This document shows, one piece after another, positions 41,948 through 49,583 of a stretch of DNA of 64,000 bases. A program made the translations under genes and the position numbers. The DNA is from Mucilaginibacter gotjawali. GTDB lineage: Bacteria; Bacteroidota; Bacteroidia; Sphingobacteriales; Sphingobacteriaceae. The notes beneath the pieces are model-generated. The model was not told the origin of the DNA, searched no databases, and worked only from the letters and a program-made list of their open reading frames with translations. Positions within the stretch are counted from its first letter, which is position 1, and every line of letters begins with the position of its first letter. The stretch spans positions 5,456,001 through 5,520,000 of the forward strand of contig NZ_AP017313.1 of NCBI RefSeq assembly GCF_002355435.1. Reading direction: 5' to 3'.

Positions 41948-43918
41948 ATGAAAAAGCAATTTCTTCCCCTGATAATATTTCTAGTAACCGGTCAGTATTT
42001 ATTTGGCCAGGCTCCGGATATTGAAAAGGAAACATGGTCTGCTAAGCCGCAGATCAATACGCTGGATAATAAATACAGCAAGGAGTCGGCAGTGATTATC
42101 TACGACAGCCGGCGCGTGGAGTTTGCCGACCAGGCTAAGGAGGAAATCGCCGAATATTATACCATCCATAAGATCATACATATCAATGACGACAGGGGCA
42201 TAGAAGATTTTAATAAAATTTACCTGGGCATCAGCGAGAAATCAGACATTGTGGATATCAGGGCACGTACGCTGCTGCCCGGCGGCAAGATCATTGAGCT
42301 GGACCAAAGCAATATCAAGGACCTGAAAGAGCAGGATGGCAATGTATACAAGATCTTCGCGATGGAGGGTTTGGAAAAGGGTTGCGAGATTGAATATTTT
42401 TATACTTATAAAAAGCCCGCTACTTTTTTTGGAAGGGAGGTGTTGCAGTCGATATTTCCTGTGCTTGAATCGAAATTTCAGATCATCGGGCCAAAACGTT
42501 TAAAGTTTGAGATCAAGCCTTATAATTTTACCGCGCCTGCATCAGATACAGTGATTAAGGATAAGCGGTTTACACAGGTAAAACTTAAAGCAACAAGCGG
42601 CGTTGAAGAGGAAAAATATGCTTCGTACGATGCCAATTTGATGCGTGTTGAATTTAAATTATCCTATAATGATGCCACCCGGAGCGGTGAACGCCTTTTT
42701 ACGTGGAATGAGCTGGCCAAACGAGTATTTGGTATTTATACCTTATATACTGACAAGGAAGTAAGCAAAGTTGCCGAACTGGTAAGCAGTAATGGCTGGG
42801 ACAAGCTTGCCGATGAAGTAACAAAAATTGCTGCCGTTGAAAACTACCTAAAAAAGAATTTTGCCTATAATGAAGAACTAAGCAGCGAAGATGGCAATAA
42901 ACTGGAAACCGTACTGCAAAATAAAACAGGCGGTACCATAGGCACCCTGCGTTTATACAGTTTGATATTTAAGGCTTTGGACATAAAATTTCAGTTTGTG
43001 CTAACCGGCAACCGAAACAACTATATTATCGACAAGGACTTTGAAAACTGGAACAATTGCGAAAATCCGTTATTTTATTTCCCCGCTGAAAATAAATTCC
43101 TGGCGCCTACCCGGCCCGATTACCGGTATCCCTGGATTTTCCCTGCCTGGGGCAATACCAACGGCCTTTTTTGCAAAAGCACTTCGCTCGGCAGCTTTTC
43201 AACGGCCATTGCCGAAATAAAAGACATTCCGCTGGAAGATTACACCAAAACATTTGAAAACATCGACACAAAATTAGAGCTCAACACCAGTGCCGACTCA
43301 CTTACCATTGATGCCAGGCAGACTTATGCCGGCTATGCCGCAGTAAATTTGCGGGATGCTTTTAATTTTTCGAATGATGAACAAAAAGGAAAAATCGTTA
43401 AAGAACTGGCAAAATCCGTTTCAAGCTCCGAACATATAATTTCCTCGGAAATACTAAACCAGGATTTCGAGAGTGCCGGAACAAATATCCCCCTGGTTTT
43501 ACACACCGTAACCAAATCGGGCGAATTGATTGAAAGCGCCGGGAATAAACTGTTATTAAAAATAGGCATGGCCATAGGCCCGCAGGTTGAAATGTACCAG
43601 GAAAAGCCAAGACAGGAACCTATTGACATGGATTTTGCACACGTTGAAGAAAGAAAAATAGATTTTATCATCCCAAAGGGATATGCCATAAGCAATCCCG
43701 ACGATTTGAAGATCAACGAAACTTATAAGGAAAATGGCGAATTAACGATGGGCTTTGTTACCGATTATGTGATTAAAGGGAACGTGCTCTCCATCCATAT
43801 CATGGAGCAATACCGTCGCACATTATATCCTATGAACCAGTTTGAACAGTTCAGGAAGATCATAAACGCCTCATCAGATTTTAATAAAGTGGTGCTGGTG
43901 CTGGAAAAAAAGGGATAG
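41948..43918 (+). CDS. DUF3857 protein with degenerate transglutaminase-like domain
   Basis: A 656-residue exported paralogue (signal peptide ending YLFGQ, residue 21). DUF3857 is recognisable by IHKIIHINDDRGIEDFNKIY and the SYNDATRSG region. In the transglutaminase-like part, where active members have GDCKD, this protein reads KTGGTIGTLRLYSLIFKALD, with Thr330 in place of the cysteine. The rest of the fold seems kept, so it is probably a non-catalytic binding partner. It follows the active copy by 4 nt and is the last gene before a strong terminator (43979-44015). Confidence 0.8.
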   Translation: MKKQFLPLIIFLVTGQYLFGQAPDIEKETWSAKPQINTLDNKYSKESAVIIYDSRRVEFADQAKEEIAEYYTIHKIIHINDDRGIEDFNKIYLGISEKSDIVDIRARTLLPGGKIIELDQSNIKDLKEQDGNVYKIFAMEGLEKGCEIEYFYTYKKPATFFGREVLQSIFPVLESKFQIIGPKRLKFEIKPYNFTAPASDTVIKDKRFTQVKLKATSGVEEEKYASYDANLMRVEFKLSYNDATRSGERLFTWNELAKRVFGIYTLYTDKEVSKVAELVSSNGWDKLADEVTKIAAVENYLKKNFAYNEELSSEDGNKLETVLQNKTGGTIGTLRLYSLIFKALDIKFQFVLTGNRNNYIIDKDFENWNNCENPLFYFPAENKFLAPTRPDYRYPWIFPAWGNTNGLFCKSTSLGSFSTAIAEIKDIPLEDYTKTFENIDTKLELNTSADSLTIDARQTYAGYAAVNLRDAFNFSNDEQKGKIVKELAKSVSSSEHIISSEILNQDFESAGTNIPLVLHTVTKSGELIESAGNKLLLKIGMAIGPQVEMYQEKPRQEPIDMDFAHVEERKIDFIIPKGYAISNPDDLKINETYKENGELTMGFVTDYVIKGNVLSIHIMEQYRRTLYPMNQFEQFRKIINASSDFNKVVLVLEKKG

Positions 43919-43978
43919 CCTGCTGTTTAATATCCAAATTAAACCCCATTTTATTAATTTCACTTTCGTTGTTTTAGT

Positions 43979-44015
43979 CACACGTGCCCGGCGCCTTTTG
44001 CACCGGGCACGTGTG
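43979..44015 (+). terminator. Perfect 13-bp hairpin ending the repeat-protein operon
   Basis: The arms cacacgtgcccgg (43979-43991) and ccgggcacgtgtg (44003-44015) surround 11 nt and are followed by cttttac. The strong stem and position mark the operon end. Confidence 0.75.
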
Positions 44016-44197
44016 CTTTTACATGGAAGCAACCTTTTTTACCTGTTATTTAATAGGGGAATAATGCACTTGGTATATACAAAACGTGTGTTGGTGTAAT
44101 TATTTTGACAATCTGCAACCCGAAGGCTAACTTGTTAACTTAAAGGCAAAACCTCTGCCTTAAAAAGAGGCATCTATTAAACTAAAGAAATTATGTT

Positions 44198-44380
44198 ATG
44201 AAAACGGAAATGAAACCCTTATCCCGTGGTGAAATGAAAAAAGTACTTGGAGGCGTAAACTTTACGATCTGGAATTGTGCCGAAGGACAACAATGCTCCA
44301 GCACGGATCCAAGTGTGAGGTGCGGACTTACTTCATGCACCAATACGGGCGTTAGATGCAATAATACAGCTTGCGTTTAA
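44198..44380 (+). CDS. Double-glycine leader, cysteine-rich bacteriocin/RiPP-like peptide
   Basis: A 60-residue peptide. The leader MKTEMKPLSRGEMKKVLGG ends in Gly18-Gly19 and has the LSxxEMKKxxGG form of Bacteroidota GG-leader peptides exported and cut by C39-peptidase ABC transporters. The 41-residue core has six cysteines (27, 33, 42, 47, 54, 59), including a repeated VRCxxTxC unit (VRCGLTSC, VRCNNTAC). No modifying radical-SAM enzyme, C39 transporter or immunity gene lies in the window. It has its own terminator. Disulfides, thioethers or other modification are all possible; the activity is unknown. Confidence 0.75.
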   Translation: MKTEMKPLSRGEMKKVLGGVNFTIWNCAEGQQCSSTDPSVRCGLTSCTNTGVRCNNTACV

Positions 44381-44402
44381 TGTAATGGCATCAAAACACT
44401 TA

Positions 44403-44440
44403 AAGCCTTCTCCTGGCAACAGGCCGGAAGGCTTTTTTTT
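44403..44440 (+). terminator. Rho-independent terminator after the cysteine-rich peptide
   Basis: aagccttc (44403-44410) pairs with gaaggctt (44427-44434), followed by an eight-T run. It separates the peptide from the convergent ABC gene. Confidence 0.82.
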
Positions 44441-44472
44441 GTGCAGAAATAAACCTACAACTCTTCTGCGCT

Positions 44473-45471
44473 TCAATACTCCAGCCATCTATGTAGCTTC
44501 AGGTTAATTCTTGTGCCTTCGGTATATTTGCCAAACTGGTCGTTCAAAACGCGGATGGTGATGCCTTTATGCTCCAGCAACAGGTCTTCATAGCAACCCT
44601 TAAAAAGCACCTGTTTAATTTCCCAATCGTTATTGGTCCAGGTTTTAACGGTTTCAATCCACTCGGGGTAAATCACCACATGCTCAGCCCTGGTTTTCAG
44701 GCCGCAGGCTTTAGCCTCATCACGGGTTAAAACTGTACAATTGGTAAGCAGCCGGGCGGTATAAAGATTTGCAGGGTTTTGGTACATGGTTTTGGGATTT
44801 CCTGATTCCAAAATTTCGCCATCCTTCAGCACCAGTAATTCATCAGCCATGGAAAGCACCTCGGCAGGATCGTGCGATACGATGATCACCGTTAAGCCGG
44901 TATCTTTAACAATTTGCCTGATATCGTGTTGCAGCCCTTCCCTGAAGGAGGTATCCACCTGGTTAAAGGGTTCATCAAGCAACAATATTTCGGGGTTTAC
45001 GATAATAGCCCTCGCAATTGCCAAACGTTGCTTTTCGCCGCCGCTTAAATTAGCCACCTGCTTGCCGGCAAGGTTAGTTAGGCGCAGCTGCTTAAGTATA
45101 TTTTCCGTTTTTTCCGTTTTGGCTTTCAGGTCGGTACTGGGCAGCATTATGGCTATATTATCCCAAACTTTGGCATAAAGGTTCAGGTCATCAGTTTGCT
45201 GGGCAACCATTTTCATCGCATCGTGCCCGGGTATCAGTTTTTCATTCGGCCCCCAAACACGTTCGCCTTTAAACCGCACCTCGCCGCTATCCGGCGACAG
45301 CAAACCATACAGTAGTTTTAACAGGGTGCTTTTGCCGCTGCCGCTTTCGCCAATAATAGCGGTGATCTTACCCTGGGTTATGGTAAGATCCGTTGTTTTT
45401 AACCCCGAGGTTTGTGAACCCGGGTAGGTTTTGGCAACAGAGATGGCCTGTAAAAATGGTGTATCTGACAT
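44473..45471 (-). CDS. ABC transporter ATP-binding protein (importer type, orphan)
   Basis: A 332-residue ATPase subunit. Walker A is GESGSGKSTLLKLLYG, the Q-loop is in MVAQQTDDLNL, the signature LSGGEKQRLAIARA, Walker B EILLLDEPFNQVD and the switch histidine SHDPAEV. A C-terminal TOBE-like domain of about 100 residues (from TCTVLTRDEAKACG) resembles the MalK/PotA branch. No permease or binding protein adjoins. An upstream in-frame extension to 45567 is rejected as unlike the family; ATG 45471 gives the expected N-terminus MSDTPFLQAISVAKTYPG. Confidence 0.88.
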   Translation of the reverse strand: MSDTPFLQAISVAKTYPGSQTSGLKTTDLTITQGKITAIIGESGSGKSTLLKLLYGLLSPDSGEVRFKGERVWGPNEKLIPGHDAMKMVAQQTDDLNLYAKVWDNIAIMLPSTDLKAKTEKTENILKQLRLTNLAGKQVANLSGGEKQRLAIARAIIVNPEILLLDEPFNQVDTSFREGLQHDIRQIVKDTGLTVIIVSHDPAEVLSMADELLVLKDGEILESGNPKTMYQNPANLYTARLLTNCTVLTRDEAKACGLKTRAEHVVIYPEWIETVKTWTNNDWEIKQVLFKGCYEDLLLEHKGITIRVLNDQFGKYTEGTRINLKLHRWLEY

Positions 45472-45673
45472 CGCGGTAAAGATACACGAACAAGGTATTA
45501 GGCAGACTGATTTTTTTGCAGAAATATTTAAGCGGCAAGCTACAGGATTGCAGGACCGGGCCAGCAATAAAAGCGCACAGCTAACTCACCCGGACTTTGC
45601 CGGTCATGTCCGTCCGCTCTTTGGTTAGCGATAAAGAATAAAAAAAAATTTAAACTACTTAAGCAACAAATTT

Positions 45674-45889
45674 TTAGGCATTATTTTTTTTACCGCAGGT
45701 ATTGATCCCGAACGGCAGGTAAAGCGGGCAAAAGCTGATAAAACTGGTCAGTATAAAAACACCCGAAAGTACCAGTAAAACGATCTCCAGCGTGCCGCTG
45801 AGCCAGTCGGTTGTGAAATAAATGGCGATGATGGCTAATGCAACCAGGATCCTTAATATACGGTCGGCAGCGCCCATGTTCTTTTTCAT
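45674..45889 (-). CDS. DUF2892 (YgaP-like) small membrane protein
   Basis: A 71-residue membrane protein with the DUF2892 start MKKNMGAADRILRILVALAI, two hydrophobic helices and a conserved cysteine near the end of helix 2 (SFISFCPLYLPFGINTC). DUF2892 is the membrane part of YgaP-like rhodanese proteins. An in-frame ATG at 45925 would add 12 residues; the internal ATG 45889 matches the family start. It lies 72 nt downstream of the Crp/Fnr gene on the same strand and is probably regulated by it. Confidence 0.8.
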   Translation of the reverse strand: MKKNMGAADRILRILVALAIIAIYFTTDWLSGTLEIVLLVLSGVFILTSFISFCPLYLPFGINTCGKKNNA

Positions 45890-45961
45890 GACGTGTGATT
45901 TATTGTTAATGCTAAAGATCTTCATTTATCACCCATCATTTCGGAACATTTGTTACACAGG

Positions 45962-46567
45962 CTACAAAAGCTCAATGGTATTGCGGCCCAACCGCACCAG
46001 GTTTTTTTCTTCCATGGTGCGCAGCAGCCTGCTGATGGCTTCGCGATGGGTATGCAGTTCGTCGGCTATTTGCTGGTGGGTGATGCTGATCTTTTTGGTG
46101 CCTGCGGCCCTGCCCCTTTGCTGCAGGTAATGCAAAACCTGTTTATCCATATTGCTAAAGGCAATCAGGTCAACTACCTCTATCAGTTCGGTAAAACGCT
46201 GGCCGTAGGTGCTGTTCACAAACATTTTCCATTCCGGGTATTTAAACCAGTCGTCAATTAAATTTACGGGCACCTGTAATACTTCGGTATCATCTTCGGC
46301 TATCGCCTTCACCGCGCTGATCTTATCGGCCTGGCAGCAGTTGATGGCCATGGCGCAGGTTTGCCCCGGATAAAGGTGATATAAAAATATTTCTTTATCG
46401 CCGCCCCCCTGCCTGATAATGCGTAAAACCCCTTTCAAAACAATCGGTACAAAAACAACTTTATCACCGGGAGAAATCAGCGTTTCCCCGGCTTTGATGG
46501 TTTTTGTACGGGTAAACCGTTTTATTTCATCTAAAAGCTTGGGATCAGTAAAAGGGAGCGGGTTCAT
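45962..46567 (-). CDS. Crp/Fnr family transcriptional regulator
   Basis: A 201-residue regulator: a cyclic-nucleotide-binding-like beta barrel (about 15-130; KAGETLISPGDKVVFVPIVL, then IFLYHLYPGQTCAM) and a C-terminal winged helix with the recognition segment ITHQQIADELHTHREAISRL. Cysteines occur at CAMAINCC, but the Fnr-type N-terminal cluster is absent, so the signal is unclear; thiol chemistry is possible. In Bacteroidota such regulators commonly sit beside DUF2892/rhodanese genes, as here. Confidence 0.9.
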   Translation of the reverse strand: MNPLPFTDPKLLDEIKRFTRTKTIKAGETLISPGDKVVFVPIVLKGVLRIIRQGGGDKEIFLYHLYPGQTCAMAINCCQADKISAVKAIAEDDTEVLQVPVNLIDDWFKYPEWKMFVNSTYGQRFTELIEVVDLIAFSNMDKQVLHYLQQRGRAAGTKKISITHQQIADELHTHREAISRLLRTMEEKNLVRLGRNTIELL

Positions 46568-46639
46568 TTATTGTTTGATTTGGCGCAGGTAAAAATACAA
46601 AAAGGGGGCGGCACTTACCACAATTGGTTGCAACTGAAA

Positions 46640-47416
46640 TTAAACCTTGTACAAACCGGCGGATACCTTCTCCACCAGGGCTTTGCTGAAATGCCGGGAG
46701 CCAAAAGCCATCATCCTGTTTAAAAAGCCGGTAATGATCTCGGGCTTTTTATTAAACAGGCCTTTTAAACCTATTTCGGCCACTTTTAGCGGGGGCATGT
46801 TAAATTTTTCGGCGATATGGGCGATGGCATCCATACCGGCGCGCGCCACAAAGCCGGTATCAGTGGGCCCCGGGCAAAGGCAGCTTACCGAAACTGGTGT
46901 ATCTTTCAATTCGTACCGTATGGCGCGGCTAAACGATAAAATAAAAGCCTTGCTTGCCGAATACAGGGCCAGCGTAGGCACCGCCTGGTAAGCGGCTGTG
47001 CTGGCCACGTTTAGGATGTACGATTGCTGCTGCGATTTCAATGCAGGTAACAAATAGTGGGTTAACTCCACTACTGCGTTGATATTTAAGTTGAGCATAT
47101 TCATTTGATCAGCAAGGCCCAGTCCGTCAAAATGCCCCCAAAGGCCGTAGCCCGCGTTATTTACTAAAATTGACAAAGGTACCGCCAGGCCGGTATACCA
47201 ATCAGCCACCTGCTTTGCCGCGCCGGGTACAGAAAGATCAATGGTCAGGTATCGGGCCTCAACCTTATACTCCTGCTGAATGGCTGCCGACAGCTGCTGT
47301 AATTCCGTTTGTGACCGCGCGACTAACAACAGGCTGTATCCTTTTTGCGCCAGCAACAGGGCGATAGATTTTCCGATGCCTTTACTGGCACCGGTTATTA
47401 AAGCATAGTTTTCCAT
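46640..47416 (-). CDS. Short-chain dehydrogenase/reductase
   Basis: A 258-residue classical SDR. The cofactor motif TGASKGIGKSIA lies at the N-terminus, VNNAGYG in the middle, and the catalytic Ser (NVASTAAYQ) and Tyr-x3-Lys (YSASKAF) follow; CPGPTDTGF is the usual post-active-site loop. The family resembles DltE/YqjQ-type enzymes; the substrate is unknown. ATG 47416 gives the family start MENYALITGASKGIG; an in-frame upstream ATG at 47458 is rejected. Confidence 0.9.
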   Translation of the reverse strand: MENYALITGASKGIGKSIALLLAQKGYSLLLVARSQTELQQLSAAIQQEYKVEARYLTIDLSVPGAAKQVADWYTGLAVPLSILVNNAGYGLWGHFDGLGLADQMNMLNLNINAVVELTHYLLPALKSQQQSYILNVASTAAYQAVPTLALYSASKAFILSFSRAIRYELKDTPVSVSCLCPGPTDTGFVARAGMDAIAHIAEKFNMPPLKVAEIGLKGLFNKKPEIITGFLNRMMAFGSRHFSKALVEKVSAGLYKV

Positions 47417-47557
47417 GGTAGCTGGGCTATTGAAAATGGCCTGCTGCAAGTTTAGCAAATTAAATGCCGTTAAAAATGACGCTACGGGCTTAATTATGTT
47501 TTGATTGCCGGGATTTTGTCATTTTTGTTTAAATTCATTTAATCATGATTGAAATAC

Positions 47558-47708
47558 ATGAAGAAGTATTGGTTCGAAAGGGAGCTTCCTAAATCTCAGA
47601 ATGATCTGATCAGGTGCACAGGTGGCCGGTGCTTTGGCAGCGGGGGCAGTTGTTTTTATTTATCCGTTAAGTAAACAGACAGGCAATGCTGAAAAGTTGT
47701 ATTTTTAA
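47558..47708 (+). pseudogene. Possible decayed membrane-protein gene
   Basis: Two short pieces in different frames look protein-like: MKKYWFERELPKSQNDLI from ATG 47558, and AQVAGALAAGAVVFIYPLSK to a TAA at 47706-47708. The second resembles the last helix of a secondary transporter. Together they may be the remains of one gene joined by a frameshift after an internal deletion. The rest of the 47417-47809 gap holds a ggctttagcc core near 47779 and nothing else recognised. Confidence 0.25.
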
Positions 47709-47809
47709 TCCGTTACCCGTAAACACAGATTTCGGTGCGGTTGGCATAAACCAACCGGCAAAAAGAATAAATCAAAAGGCTTTAGCCTGCTTAAATTGAA
47801 CAAATCACA

Positions 47810-48685
47810 ATGACCAATCGCAGATCATTCATCAAAAACACCGGCCTGCTGGCTTTATCACTTCCGCTTTTAAAAAGTAATTTACTTGCCTCATCAACCC
47901 AAAAGAAACTTCCGGCTATTGGTATCCAGCTGTATATGGTGAAAGAAGATATGGCGAAGGACCCGGCGGGCACATTGGCACAGCTTGGCAAAATGGGCTA
48001 TACCCAAATTGAAAGCTATGGCGGCGATAAGGGCATATTTTGGGGGATGACTAATAAAGAGTTTAGTAAACTGGCGAATGATAATGGCTTAACCCTTATA
48101 TCCAGCCATTTTGCGGGCAATGAAGAAGATTTTGAAAAGACGGCTGCCCTGGCGGCAGAGATCGGCATGAAATACCTCATCTATCCATGGAAAGGGCCGC
48201 AAAAAGACATTGATGCATTTAAAAGGATAGCTGCCGAGTTTAATGACTATGGCGCCATTTGCCAGAAGAACGGCATTAAATTCGCCTACCACCCGCACGA
48301 TTATCCGTATAAACCCGTAAACGGGCAGTTGCCCATTGATGTTTTGCTGGCCAATACCGATAAGGAATTTGTGGACTTCCAGATGGATTACTACTATACC
48401 GTTACGGAGGGGCAGGACCCGGAAACCTATATTAAAAAATATCGTCCGCGTTTTAGGTTGTGCCATTTGCGTGACGTGTTAAAGGAGCGTTTACCTGCAG
48501 GAAGCGAAGACGAATCGGCGTGTGACCTGGGGCAAGGCATTATTAATTACCCGCACCTGCTCTCCACTGCTTTGGATAATGGCATGGAATATTTTTTTGT
48601 GGAACAAAGCCGGTTTTACCACGAGACGCCGCTGCAAAGTGCCAGGGTTAATCTGGATTATTTGAAGAATTTGAAACTTGTTTGA
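47810..48685 (+). CDS. Exported sugar phosphate isomerase/epimerase-like TIM-barrel protein
   Basis: A 291-residue xylose-isomerase-like TIM barrel (AP endonuclease 2 superfamily) with a Tat-type signal, NRRSFIKNTGLLALSLPLL. The metal-site residues typical of the fold are suggested by YTQIESYGG, the KFAYHPHDYP histidines, DFQMDYYYT, RLCHLRDV and the final YFFVEQSRF glutamate. These enzymes act on sugars or inositols in the periplasm; the substrate is unknown. The next gene starts 10 nt later. Confidence 0.87.
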   Translation: MTNRRSFIKNTGLLALSLPLLKSNLLASSTQKKLPAIGIQLYMVKEDMAKDPAGTLAQLGKMGYTQIESYGGDKGIFWGMTNKEFSKLANDNGLTLISSHFAGNEEDFEKTAALAAEIGMKYLIYPWKGPQKDIDAFKRIAAEFNDYGAICQKNGIKFAYHPHDYPYKPVNGQLPIDVLLANTDKEFVDFQMDYYYTVTEGQDPETYIKKYRPRFRLCHLRDVLKERLPAGSEDESACDLGQGIINYPHLLSTALDNGMEYFFVEQSRFYHETPLQSARVNLDYLKNLKLV

Positions 48686-48695
48686 TACAAACCCG

Positions 48696-49184
48696 ATGAT
48701 TGAAAAACAACTCAAAATAAAGATCAGGATCTGGCTGGTGCTGTTCATCGCAGGCCTGGCATTAAGCGGCATCACCGCTTTTCCTATCCAAACAGAACTG
48801 GCGTTTTTATCGCGCAACTCGGCTTCGTTTCCGGCGACACTGGGCAACTGGATCAATACTGTTTATAATGCAGTTAAGGTAACAAACGCAAGCTATCCCT
48901 ACCTGGCTTATGGTACCGACTGGCTGGCCTTCGGCCATTTGGTGATCGCAACAGTTTTTATCGGGCCGCTTATTAATCCTGTAAAAAATATCTGGATCCT
49001 GCAGTTTGGGATGATCGCCTGTGTAATGGTTTTTCCGCTGGCCTTTATCGCAGGGCCTATCCGCCATATCCCCTTTTACTGGCGACTGATTGATTGCTCA
49101 TTTGGCTTTTTCGGCTTTTTCCCGCTGTATATCTGTTACCGGAGCATCCGCAAGCTGGAGAAAATGCAGGAAGGGAAACGATAG
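48696..49184 (+). CDS. Four-helix membrane protein of unknown function
   Basis: A 162-residue membrane protein with hydrophobic segments at about 13-31, 73-90, 99-117 and 127-143, and conserved-looking YLAYGTDWLAFGHLVIA and AGPIRHIPFYWRLIDCSFG motifs. An in-frame TTG at 48678 overlaps the upstream gene; ATG 48696 is preferred. It is probably co-transcribed with the isomerase. No family name is recalled with confidence. Confidence 0.7.
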   Translation: MIEKQLKIKIRIWLVLFIAGLALSGITAFPIQTELAFLSRNSASFPATLGNWINTVYNAVKVTNASYPYLAYGTDWLAFGHLVIATVFIGPLINPVKNIWILQFGMIACVMVFPLAFIAGPIRHIPFYWRLIDCSFGFFGFFPLYICYRSIRKLEKMQEGKR

Positions 49185-49583
49185 ATCAACCCGCAAAGAC
49201 CAGTAGCGTTCATCGCCTTGGTGTCGTGTCAACCATAAATTGACCAATCGCCAATCTAAAAGTTCATTGGACGCAAAAAGCACAAAAAGGGTTTACAAAA
49301 GGTTTACACATTTAAGAATTTAAATTTTGTAAACATCTTATAATGAGTTATTTATGAGCGTTTGGATTATGACAGGGTTTACACTATTTTACATGACCTC
49401 ACCCGGTATTTTTAAGCCGTTATGAAAAGGCCTGGATACTACTTTATAAAAGACATGACACTAGTCCCTGACATTTATTTTAAAAATTTATTTATGGAAA
49501 ACCACACCCGCCTGCATCTTTTATTCAGATTTATAAAGAATTAAAGAAATGCACGTTATTAACTTATATAAACCTGAACAAAT
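49185..49583. other. Gap before the alpha-2-macroglobulin gene with a repeated gtttaca motif
   Basis: There is no gene in these 399 nt. gtttaca occurs at 49291-49297, 49302-49308 and 49377-49383, and inverted (tgtaaac) at 49328-49334: four copies within 93 bp. The second and inverted copies form an inverted pair. They may be regulator sites for the downstream gene; no promoter box is certain. Confidence 0.4.

Noticed and set aside
45472-45567. 32-codon N-terminal extension of the ABC ATPase
   Set aside because: Cysteine-rich residues unlike the family; ATG 45471 gives the expected start.
49494-49544. Possible 16-codon leader peptide (MENHTRLH...) before the macroglobulin gene
   Set aside because: Too short, with no attenuator structure or conserved pattern seen.
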